Below are positions 52,006 through 60,086 of a DNA stretch of 64,000 nucleotides, piece after piece. Both the position numbers and the translations under genes were made by a program. Numbering within the stretch: position 1 is the stretch's first letter; each line of letters opens with the position of its first letter. Below the pieces are notes generated by a model. The model made no database searches, had not been told where the DNA came from, and worked only from the letters and a program-made list of their open reading frames with translations. The DNA comes from Yersinia ruckeri ATCC 29473 (GTDB lineage Bacteria; Pseudomonadota; Gammaproteobacteria; Enterobacterales; Enterobacteriaceae): NCBI RefSeq assembly GCF_000754815.1, contig NZ_KN150747.1, positions 281,647 through 345,646 on the forward strand, read 5' to 3'.

Positions 52006-52935
52006 TTATTTAGCTGTCTTTAATTTAAAAATGGATAAGTAAAGTAATAGAATAAGAATAAAACTCAATGAAACTATGCTACTTATAGAAACAGATATCC
52101 GCTCATCAAGGTATTGCAATATCAAAGTAAAAATAGGTAAAGTCAGTAAGACTAATGAAACTCTTAGCGCCGTTAAATAAAATATTGTTTTTTGTATAAG
52201 ATAGATAGGAAGAATATGGCCGATGAGAACCAGTATGATCAGTGGAATTATATAATTATCATTAACCAAAAATAGTTGTTTATCTGAGGAGAGATAAACA
52301 AATGATGCCAGCAATATTAATATATTCCGTACTGCAAGGATCTCGTAAGTTTGCCAGCCGCGTTGAAACATTATTTTAGATACGATGGTGTACAGAACGG
52401 TGCCGAGTGCACAAAGAATGACGCTAATAATCCCTACGATACGTTGAGTCGGCGAAGTGCTCGTTAGTCCGCTACTGCCAGTAAAGGAGTTGATCAACAT
52501 AATGAATACGGCGATCAGCACTAAATATGAAACCACTTTTTCAGCTCGGGCCGCGGGAGTGTTATCTTTTAACCAATGGGAGAGGACGTAAGAGGACAGA
52601 ACGATAGTCAATGCCGGTCCGCAGGCAACGGAAACTACGCCAACTACGGCAGGTTCAAGGTAGCGCAGAGAGTAGAATAGACCGCCCCAATTTAATAACA
52701 CTGATATATTTACCATTAAAACTAACCAGGCATCTGACTGTATTTTTCCTATGAGTTCGGAAAGACCTTTACGCCACGAGATAATAAAGAAAACCGAGCT
52801 TGATGAAATAAAACAATAAAAAACCAGTGTCATTGTATTAAATGATTGCGTAATATAAGCAACATATACATCAAAAGCTGCGCTAATTAAACAGAATGTA
52901 ACGCCGATAATTATACCGATATAATGTATTGGCAC
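52006..52935 (-). CDS. EamA/DMT-family transporter
   Basis: 309 residues, about ten membrane segments in the two-repeat arrangement of the drug/metabolite transporter superfamily. It starts 13 bases after the phosphoribosyltransferase and ends 14 bases before the ATP-grasp gene. In this context it most likely exports the operon's product. It is strongly AT-rich compared with the backbone, like its neighbours. Confidence 0.85.
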   Translation of the reverse strand: MPIHYIGIIIGVTFCLISAAFDVYVAYITQSFNTMTLVFYCFISSSSVFFIISWRKGLSELIGKIQSDAWLVLMVNISVLLNWGGLFYSLRYLEPAVVGVVSVACGPALTIVLSSYVLSHWLKDNTPAARAEKVVSYLVLIAVFIMLINSFTGSSGLTSTSPTQRIVGIISVILCALGTVLYTIVSKIMFQRGWQTYEILAVRNILILLASFVYLSSDKQLFLVNDNYIIPLIILVLIGHILPIYLIQKTIFYLTALRVSLVLLTLPIFTLILQYLDERISVSISSIVSLSFILILLLYLSIFKLKTAK

Positions 52936-52947
52936 GAAGTTAACCTT

Positions 52948-53514
52948 TTATTCCTTTACGATGGTGACTTTATTTTTGTCAATGGATATCTTCAGCGTGC
53001 TGTTAACAGTTATACCTGTTTTTTCCAGTACGTGGTTTCTACCATTTTGCTGTACTTTCTCTACGGCACAAAAAATCCCAGTCACTTCGCCACCAAAATG
53101 GCGGATTGATTCCACCAGTGAAATAGCCGTTCCGCCAGTACTTAATGTATCGTCAATAATAGCAACCCGATCACCGTGACAAATGCCATTTAAATATAAA
53201 GAACCTTCGAAGTATTCGGATTGGAGGTTAACTTTGTGTGTTGTAATATCGTCTAAACTATAGGGGTACCAGCGTGCCATAGCCAAAGGTATACCGGTAA
53301 AGATTGAAATTGCAGTGGCCAGCGGAGCCCCTTTATCTTCTTCAGTTACGATTTTATCGATAGTGAGATCCATTGTCTTTATAATACGGTATGCCACTTC
53401 GATTAATAATTCTGGACGCAAGGCTGGAAGTTGATCAGTAAATTCGTTAACCGTTGTTAGATGCCTCCCTGAATAGACAATCTGAGCGTTATTATAGACT
53501 TCTTCAAGTAACAT
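52948..53514 (-). CDS. Phosphoribosyltransferase (type I fold)
   Basis: 188 residues with the PRPP-binding motif VAIIDDTLSTGGTAIS (about 118-133) and the preceding acidic TEEDKGAPLATA. The fold is that of orotate or adenine phosphoribosyltransferases, but I cannot tell the base. Backbone pyrE and apt are not in this window, so this is an extra, pathway-specific copy. Its presence suggests that the cluster product contains, or its synthesis recycles, a nucleobase or ribosylated ring; this is inference. Confidence 0.85.
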   Translation of the reverse strand: MLLEEVYNNAQIVYSGRHLTTVNEFTDQLPALRPELLIEVAYRIIKTMDLTIDKIVTEEDKGAPLATAISIFTGIPLAMARWYPYSLDDITTHKVNLQSEYFEGSLYLNGICHGDRVAIIDDTLSTGGTAISLVESIRHFGGEVTGIFCAVEKVQQNGRNHVLEKTGITVNSTLKISIDKNKVTIVKE

Positions 53515-53575
53515 AGTGAATATCCTTATGCGCTTTAACTTAATTGTTACGGTAACTATTACTCCAATGGACTAT

Positions 53576-54517
53576 TTATTCCGAATATTCTGGATAGATA
53601 CCATCCCAGCGACTTTTGTATTTCCAGGCGCTATCGAAAAATAATGTTATGATTGTTTTATTTTCAACTTTTTCAACAAGTTTTTCACAGATAACTAGAT
53701 TTGCTCCGCAGGTTGGGCCAATGTTCAGTTTTTCACTTTCGTTGTACTCCTTCATTTTTTTCCACGACTGATTTCCATTAACGGTAACCACTTCATCAAT
53801 TAAGCCAATATCGGTATTTACCGATATGATTCCTGCGCCTAACCCCATAAGGTTATGATTACGATGTTTGAAATTTAGATGATTTTTCAGGGCATAGATA
53901 GGAGAGGAGTTTTCAACCTCAATAGCAATGGTTTTCAAACGTGGAAAATCAGATTTCAAAATGTGGCTGATGCCTGAGAAGGTGCCACCTGTCCCAATGC
54001 AACAGATAAAGTAATCTGGGATAATACGCTGTCTGTTTAGTTGTTCGCAAATTTCATGACCACATTGATACCAAGCCTCTTTATTCAGTAAAGACGTTGA
54101 TTGATCGATGAAAAATGTATTTTCACGGTTCTTTTTAAGGAAGGAGTTGGCGCTGTCGATGGTTCCTGACAGAAATTTATCTTTTGCCGTCTCTACAATT
54201 GTCGCACCAAATCTTAATATTTGATCTTTTCGTTCCTGTGTCATTCCTTCCGGCATGAAAATTACAGTCTTATAACCTTTTCGCTGTGCTATCCATGCTA
54301 ATGAGGCACCACCATTACCCGTTGAGCATTCAATCAGTGTCATTCCTTTTCTTATTTTCTTGGTTTTCTCTAACTCATTTATTATATGAATGAATGTTCT
54401 ATCTTTATGACTTCCTGTTGGGTTTTGATACTCACATTTGGCAAATACTTGATTCCCATTCAAATTGAGTTTGTTTATTTTTATCAGTGGTGTATTTCCA
54501 ATAACCGTGTTCTCCAT
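53576..54517 (-). CDS. Cysteine synthase-family PLP enzyme
   Basis: 313 residues. The PLP lysine is in PTGSHKDR (Lys38), followed by the substrate loop STGNGGAS and the phosphate-binding GTGGTFSG. This is the fold-type II beta-replacement family (CysK, SbnA, cyanoalanine and diaminopropionate synthases), which exchanges the beta substituent of an activated serine. It diverges from housekeeping CysK and CysM in the loop (GNGG for GNTG/GNHG types). First gene of the operon, 61 bases before the phosphoribosyltransferase. A non-canonical amino-acid synthase is inferred. Confidence 0.85.
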   Translation of the reverse strand: MENTVIGNTPLIKINKLNLNGNQVFAKCEYQNPTGSHKDRTFIHIINELEKTKKIRKGMTLIECSTGNGGASLAWIAQRKGYKTVIFMPEGMTQERKDQILRFGATIVETAKDKFLSGTIDSANSFLKKNRENTFFIDQSTSLLNKEAWYQCGHEICEQLNRQRIIPDYFICCIGTGGTFSGISHILKSDFPRLKTIAIEVENSSPIYALKNHLNFKHRNHNLMGLGAGIISVNTDIGLIDEVVTVNGNQSWKKMKEYNESEKLNIGPTCGANLVICEKLVEKVENKTIITLFFDSAWKYKSRWDGIYPEYSE

Positions 54518-54689
54518 TTATCGATTCCCTTTAATTGTTCGCAGTAGTGAGTAATGCGTGAAAGAGGCATGATAGAAGGAAAATTAACATTGTTTTATTT
54601 TAAATAAAAGAATTTAATTTATTGCTTTAATTAATTATATTTATTTATATTATTAATTATATTGGTAACTGTATCAGGTGGAGTGAACC

Positions 54690-54713
54690 AGAAGCTATTA
54701 ATTAATAGCCTCT
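54690..54713. promoter_or_regulatory. AT-rich palindrome upstream of the PLP-enzyme operon
   Basis: A perfect 16 bp palindrome, GCTATTAATTAATAGC, at 54694-54709. It extends outward to AGA/TCT around one mismatch. It lies in the extremely AT-rich spacer (54518-54753) between prkB and the operon. Candidate regulator-binding site; no U tract for a terminator in either direction. Confidence 0.5.
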
Positions 54714-54753
54714 GAGTGTATTAAATTGGGTTGCATGAAGATATGTTATTTAA

Positions 54754-55623
54754 TTATCCAATTTTCTTTCCTTCCAATAATTGCTGAACTAATGGAGCCA
54801 TAATTAACTCCATTGCCAGACCCATTTTCCCACCGGGTACTACCAATGTATTGATATTAGAGATGAACGAGCCTTGTATCATTGCCAGCAGATAAGGAAA
54901 GTCGATTTGATCCAATCCGCGAAAGTGAATGACAACAAAACTTTCATCCAACGAAGGAATCGCTTTAGCGGCAAAAGGATTGGAGGTATCTACGGTAGGG
55001 ACACGTTGAAAGTTAATATGGGTTCGGGAAAACTGAGGTGTAATATAATTGATGTAATCGTCCATTGAACGTACGACGGAATCCATCACGGCTTCACGAG
55101 AATGCCCCCGTTCGCCGGTGTCGCGCACCAGTTTCTGGATCCATTCCAAATTTACGATCGGGACGACGCCAACGAGTAGGTCGACATGTTTGGCCACGTT
55201 GTGATGCTCGGTAACAACTCCACCATGCAATCCTTCATAAAATAGGACATCGGTTGGTTCAGGCAACGCTTCCCAAGGCGTGAAGGTACCTGGAACTTGG
55301 TTGTATGGCACCGCTTCATCGTAAGTATGCAGATATTTGCGCGAACGACCTTTGCCGTGCTCACCGTATTCGATAACGCTTTTTTCCAGCAGGCCAAAAT
55401 CATTGGCTTCAGGGCCGAAGTAACTGATATGACGACCTAAATCCCGTGCTTTACGAATCTCGGCGTCCATTTCTGGTCGGCTGTAACGATGAAAACTGTC
55501 ACCTTCTATTTGCGCTGCTCGTATCTTTAGTTGTTGAAATATTTTACGAAAAGCCAGGCTGGTTGTGGTTGTACCTGCTCCGCTTGAACCTGTTACTGCA
55601 ATAACCGGATATTTGGCTGACAT
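54754..55623 (-). CDS. prkB: Phosphoribulokinase-like protein PrkB
   Basis: 289 residues, colinear with E. coli PrkB. Walker A is VTGSSGAGTTTTS (residues 10-22), and later IEGDSFHRYSRPEM and FYEGLHGG match the phosphoribulokinase/uridine kinase family. Enterobacteria lack a Calvin cycle, so the physiological role is not established. In E. coli it sits directly beside yhfA; here the accessory operon lies between. Confidence 0.95.
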   Translation of the reverse strand: MSAKYPVIAVTGSSGAGTTTTSLAFRKIFQQLKIRAAQIEGDSFHRYSRPEMDAEIRKARDLGRHISYFGPEANDFGLLEKSVIEYGEHGKGRSRKYLHTYDEAVPYNQVPGTFTPWEALPEPTDVLFYEGLHGGVVTEHHNVAKHVDLLVGVVPIVNLEWIQKLVRDTGERGHSREAVMDSVVRSMDDYINYITPQFSRTHINFQRVPTVDTSNPFAAKAIPSLDESFVVIHFRGLDQIDFPYLLAMIQGSFISNINTLVVPGGKMGLAMELIMAPLVQQLLEGKKIG

Positions 55624-55774
55624 AAGCGTTCTGCTCCGTAGAATTTCGATATTATTAGTATATTTTTCAATTAACTATCGATTTTTTTACTCTGTAAAAA
55701 AGAACGATGGTCATGGCCGGAGAAAAATGGCGGATAGCTATTTTTAGGGTAAAGAGGAAGTTTTGTCATCTTGT

Positions 55775-55808
55775 TTCACTGAGGAATCTCGCTGGATTCC
55801 TCAGTGAA
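55775..55808. repeat. 14 bp perfect inverted repeat between yheU and prkB
   Basis: TTCACTGAGGAATC and GATTCCTCAGTGAA around TCGCTG. Strong stem without a U tract on either strand; it may stabilise or process the yheT-yheU transcript, or be a short dispersed repeat. Confidence 0.6.
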
Positions 55809-55827
55809 TGGGGGAATGCGCGGTGGT

Positions 55828-56064
55828 TTACTCTTGTTCTTCTGTACCAGCCCGAAACTGTGATTTAGGCATAATATTGATGGTTTCATGTAGTTCAGAC
55901 CACACTAACACTGCCTCGCCATTCACCAGTTGGCGACGAACATCTGCAACTTTCTGCGCCAAAGTACGCTCTTGTTCGCCGTAGTCTGTGCCTTCGCGCA
56001 GTACAAAACTTTCCAACAGGTTTTCCAGTGTTTCGTTGTCTATGTGTTGCCAGGGGATAATCAC
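55828..56064 (-). CDS. yheU: UPF0270 protein YheU
   Basis: 78 residues from the GTG at 56064 ((V)IIPWQHIDN), with GGAG 8 bases upstream; the longer frame runs back into yheT. It matches E. coli YheU (72 residues). It overlaps yheT by 4 bases and is co-directional. Function unknown. Confidence 0.92.
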   Translation of the reverse strand: MIIPWQHIDNETLENLLESFVLREGTDYGEQERTLAQKVADVRRQLVNGEAVLVWSELHETINIMPKSQFRAGTEEQE

Positions 56065-57059
56065 TGCTGATACTCCAGATAAAGGGAAAGCCAGGTCGGA
56101 ATACGTTGTTCCAGCCACATTTGTGGTTGTTTGATCGAGCCACCGACAAATCCAACGTGGCCGCCATGTTCAGTTAGCTGGTATTCAATATTTGCCGGTA
56201 ATACCGCCGGATCGGGGATGACATCGGGCGTCATAAAGGGGTCGTCTTTGGCGTGGATAATCAGCAATGGGGTGCAGATTTGTGGCAATAGCGGCAAGGC
56301 GCTGCAACGTTGGTAATAGTCCAACGCATCGGTAAATCCATGCACTTTGGCCGTGATGACATCGTCAAAATCCCGTATGCGCCGCAGATTCTTCAATTGG
56401 GACAAATCCAGTGGCAAACTACCTGGATAACTCAATAGCTTGCGGGTTGCATTGAGTTTAAGTTGACCCAGTAAATAGCGCTGATAAATACGCGAAAGCC
56501 CTTGTTCCAAACGGTCGGCGCAGGGTTCCAGCATCAAAGGTGCAGATACCACTACCGCGGCGTCCAATAGGCTATTTTCGCCGTGCTGTGCCAGATAGCA
56601 GGCCAACATATTGCCTCCTAGCGAGACACCGATGGCAGCGGTTGGAACTCGACCATAATGATTCCGCAGCCATTGCAGGAAGAAACGGGCATCTTCTGTT
56701 TCGCCCGAATGATAAATTCTCGATTTACGATTCGGTTCCCCGCTACAGCCACGGAAATGCATTACAACGGCGAGCCATCCCTGCTCCTGACATGCATGAA
56801 GTAAACCGTGAGCATAGGGGCTGTAGAAATTGCCTTCCAATCCATGAAACAGCGCAACGCGAGGTTTATCCTGAGCAAAAGCCGGATTTTCACTCCAAGC
56901 GAGATCGACAAAATCCCCATCCGGCAGCTCCAGTCTTTGCCAGTAGGGTTGAAGGCGCACCCTACGGCGAACCAGACGCGGTAATAGGGTCTGCAAATGT
57001 GGGTTACTTGCCCCGACGAGGGGGCGAAAAATCTCATACATATAGTGAATATAAATCAT
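56061..57059 (-). CDS. yheT: Alpha/beta hydrolase YheT
   Basis: 332 residues. Alpha/beta hydrolase of the UPF0017 type, with the nucleophile Ser in GVSLGGNML, the FHGLEG oxyanion segment, and the late acid/His region ([15 protein letters not shown]). It is colinear with E. coli YheT except at its N-terminus, which is replaced by a different short segment. Substrate unknown. Divergent from the LysE-type exporter. Confidence 0.95.
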   Translation of the reverse strand: MIYIHYMYEIFRPLVGASNPHLQTLLPRLVRRRVRLQPYWQRLELPDGDFVDLAWSENPAFAQDKPRVALFHGLEGNFYSPYAHGLLHACQEQGWLAVVMHFRGCSGEPNRKSRIYHSGETEDARFFLQWLRNHYGRVPTAAIGVSLGGNMLACYLAQHGENSLLDAAVVVSAPLMLEPCADRLEQGLSRIYQRYLLGQLKLNATRKLLSYPGSLPLDLSQLKNLRRIRDFDDVITAKVHGFTDALDYYQRCSALPLLPQICTPLLIIHAKDDPFMTPDVIPDPAVLPANIEYQLTEHGGHVGFVGGSIKQPQMWLEQRIPTWLSLYLEYQQ

Positions 57060-57143
57060 GCAATTGCTCTTGTATGATCAATATCACACTGTTAGCTTCA
57101 TTGATATATCGCATCTATTCCAAAGGTAAGAGGCACCCGCGTT

Positions 57144-57746
57144 ATGGCGCTGAGTTTATTTCTTTCAATGTTGGGATTTCTTTGGGTTGCCGCAATCACG
57201 CCGGGTCCGAATAATATGTTGTTGACCGCATCTGGCGCGAACTTTGGATTTTCCCGATCCATTTGGTTGATGCTGGGAATTATGCTGGGCATGCAAAGTG
57301 TGCTGTTATTGGTGGCATTCGGCGTGGGTAGCCTGATTCTGATTTACCCTTCGCTACATTTTGCCTTAAAGGTATTGGGGAGCCTTTATTTACTGTGGTT
57401 GGCATGGAAAGTGGCCACTTCGGTATATCAACCATTGGAAACGGATATGGCACCTCCCAAGCCGATACGTTTATATCAGGGTTGGTTACTACAGTTTCTT
57501 AATCCAAAAGCCTGGTTGATGGCACTAGGCTCGGTGGCCAGCTTTAGTCTGGTTGGAGAGGCTTATAATCATTCCATCCTGATGATTAGCCTGGGGATGT
57601 TTTTGGTCAATCTGGTGTGCAGCACTATCTGGCTGGGATTTGGCAGCGTGATTGGACGCATGTTACGTAGCCGTCGTGCATGGTTCACTTTCAATATCTC
57701 GATGGGGATACTGACTGCGGCCTGCGTGCTGCTTATTTGGCATTAA
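57144..57746 (+). CDS. LysE/RhtB-family amino-acid exporter
   Basis: 200 residues, about six membrane segments, with the family signature TPGPNNML near residue 20 and GWLLQFLNPKAWL in the middle. LysE-type transporters export amino acids. Located between divergent yheT and convergent with the GT9 gene; it is not part of the E. coli order and belongs to the inserted yheT-yheS block. Substrate unknown. Confidence 0.88.
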   Translation: MALSLFLSMLGFLWVAAITPGPNNMLLTASGANFGFSRSIWLMLGIMLGMQSVLLLVAFGVGSLILIYPSLHFALKVLGSLYLLWLAWKVATSVYQPLETDMAPPKPIRLYQGWLLQFLNPKAWLMALGSVASFSLVGEAYNHSILMISLGMFLVNLVCSTIWLGFGSVIGRMLRSRRAWFTFNISMGILTAACVLLIWH

Positions 57747-57900
57747 TCACGCGAATGGTTTTCTGCATCCTGAGGTACGAATCCAACCAAGTTATGCATC
57801 AGGCGACACTATTGGGTAACAGACCGGTTATCGGTCTGAGATTTCTGAAGATTAACCATCGATTAGCACGAGCGAGAATATTGCTAGATCATTATCGGCG

Positions 57901-58884
57901 TTAGCCGTTGAGCTCATTTGCCAATTTATGTACTGCGGTTTCTACGGCATCAACGCTAATATCTTCAACCCGTGACCCAGCATAAACCATGACATGGCGG
58001 ACTAATGGATACCAGCGCAGGTATTTCTCTGGCCGTGCCTCAAATAATGCCACGACTGGAATATCGAGTGCTGCACTGAGATGGACAGGGGCACTATCAG
58101 CAGAAATAACCAGATCCAATTGACTCATTGCCGCCACTAAATCGGGTATTGATGGAGTGGCCAGCCAGCGAGCAGTAACCTCGCCAAGCTGTCGCTCGGT
58201 TGGATGGTCTGCTGGGTCATGAAATATTAACAGTTCCATTTGTGGCGATAACTTGGTCGCCAGCGCATGCCATTTATCCCAACTCCAGCGACGTTGTTCA
58301 GATTTATTAGAGATAAACAGGCCTACCCGCAGTTTGCTTTTTACACCTAAATCATGCTGCCATTTAGCTTGCAACTGTGGTTCTGGGTAAATATGAAGTC
58401 GCAGGCTACTGATATCTGGATAGCCCAGCTCTGGCAACAATGCAAAACCTGACAGCGCTTCATGGCGTACCGCTCGATTAGCAATATGGTCAGAATTGCG
58501 GTCATCAAATTCTGTTGCTTTGGTGTGCCAACGGCAGTCAGATACATTAAGTTGTTTGGCGAATTGGATACTATTTTTGTTCATGCCACCGTTAGGAATG
58601 ACCAACATATCGAAACGCAGGCGGCGCAAGCGCCAGATCAGCGCCAAGCGGTCAAAAATAGCTGCCAGTTTACCCGGGCGCAGGTTCCGCTCGCACTGTT
58701 TACTGTAAACATAGGTATGTATCGCACTGATATCCGGATTGTTTTTTAGTGCTTCCTGATTATATTTATTAGCTAATACATGGATTTCGGCCGCTGGCCA
58801 GCGTTGTTTCATTGCATGAATTAATGCGGTGGTACATACCATATCACCAAGGAAATCAATCCGGATTACCAATATGCGATGCAT
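57901..58884 (-). CDS. Glycosyltransferase family 9 (heptosyltransferase-like)
   Basis: 327 residues. GT9 pattern: an N-terminal ILVIRIDFLGDMVCTTALI, and a C-terminal SADSAPVHLSAAL plus VALFEARPEKYLRWYP. The family adds heptose or related sugars to lipopolysaccharide core in the cytoplasm at the inner membrane. It stands apart from any recognisable waa cluster. The neighbouring GT2 gene lies 155 bases upstream on the same strand, so the two probably act on the same glycan; this is inference. Confidence 0.88.
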   Translation of the reverse strand: MHRILVIRIDFLGDMVCTTALIHAMKQRWPAAEIHVLANKYNQEALKNNPDISAIHTYVYSKQCERNLRPGKLAAIFDRLALIWRLRRLRFDMLVIPNGGMNKNSIQFAKQLNVSDCRWHTKATEFDDRNSDHIANRAVRHEALSGFALLPELGYPDISSLRLHIYPEPQLQAKWQHDLGVKSKLRVGLFISNKSEQRRWSWDKWHALATKLSPQMELLIFHDPADHPTERQLGEVTARWLATPSIPDLVAAMSQLDLVISADSAPVHLSAALDIPVVALFEARPEKYLRWYPLVRHVMVYAGSRVEDISVDAVETAVHKLANELNG

Positions 58885-59039
58885 TGCAACCTATTCCTGT
58901 AGATATACTGCTGCTCTGTTGAGGGAATAGATTTATCTATGACATAGCTTTAAGCAATATATTTATTGGATACATTTGGATTTTATCCCTGTTTCAAGGC
59001 TATTTTACGTCAATGATTATGCTGGTTCTCTTAACCGGA

Positions 59040-60026
59040 TTATTGATGTTTTTGCCTTACACATAACCTAAAAAACAGGATACAGCGGATTGCTCGCCAG
59101 TATTCGCGCGGGGTTACCGCTCCCAACCATATTAGTCTCGGCAATTTCAGCGCAATAAATTGCTTGGCCAACTGAGTGCGTACTGGTGGGGAGGTTATTT
59201 TTTTGCGTAGTAAACCAAACAGGTGACCACTTTCTTGGTTGATATGACGTAGTAGTGCGCGCCGTAAACGCGCTGGAGCGGTGGTAGCCGTGTTGATTAA
59301 CGCCGATAAAATAGCCAGATAGCTTTCCGCTCGACGTTGCAAAGTTTGCGGCGACGGGGTTTGGGTAATAGATTGCGGATTGGTGCGATAACCATAAAAA
59401 GGGGTCGCGCAGAACCCAATACGTTGTGCTGCCAGTGCCAAATATGTCGTCCACAAAATATCTTCATGTAGCATTTGTGGAATAAAGGCGAATTGATGAG
59501 TCACGATAAATTCACGTCGAATCAGCTGTAGCCAGGCATAATGAGGCCATTCTTGTTGCTCAACACAGTGAATAATCCAACTGGAGCCATCCAGTATCAT
59601 CCCCCAGGTTTGTTTGTGCAGAAGTGGCGGGGATAGCGCGGGATTAGGGTCAGTAGTGAAGCTGTAGCCATTACCGATTAACATCTCCAGTTGTTGTGCC
59701 GTAGCCTGCGTTAACCAGGTTTTCAACGCTTCAGGAGCCAGCCAATCATCACAGTCGGCAAAAGCAATCCATTGACCGCTGGCATAGCGGATTCCCGTAT
59801 TACGGGCAACGGACAAACCTTGATTGGACTGATGAATAACCTGAATGCGTGGGTCATTTAACGCGTGATTGGCTAGAATTTGCGCACTCTTATCACTGGA
59901 ACCGTCATTGACTGCGATAATTTCAATAGATACGCCTGTCTGGCTACTCAACGAGTCGAGTAACGTAGACAGGTAAGCCTCACCGTTGAATACGGGAACG
60001 ATAATACTGATATCAATTTTTCTCAT
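59040..60026 (-). CDS. Glycosyltransferase family 2
   Basis: 328 residues. A GT-A fold inverting transferase: SIIVPVFNGEAYL, VNDGSSDKS, and the metal-binding FADCDDWLAP. A positively charged C-terminus may attach to the membrane. Probably adds a sugar to lipopolysaccharide or another surface glycan, together with the GT9 gene downstream. Located directly beside yheS. Confidence 0.88.
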   Translation of the reverse strand: MRKIDISIIVPVFNGEAYLSTLLDSLSSQTGVSIEIIAVNDGSSDKSAQILANHALNDPRIQVIHQSNQGLSVARNTGIRYASGQWIAFADCDDWLAPEALKTWLTQATAQQLEMLIGNGYSFTTDPNPALSPPLLHKQTWGMILDGSSWIIHCVEQQEWPHYAWLQLIRREFIVTHQFAFIPQMLHEDILWTTYLALAAQRIGFCATPFYGYRTNPQSITQTPSPQTLQRRAESYLAILSALINTATTAPARLRRALLRHINQESGHLFGLLRKKITSPPVRTQLAKQFIALKLPRLIWLGAVTPREYWRAIRCILFFRLCVRQKHQ

Positions 60027-60086
60027 GTCGTAATCATCCTAAAATTACGGCAATCGTCATGTTATTAAACCTTAAATACCTTAAAA

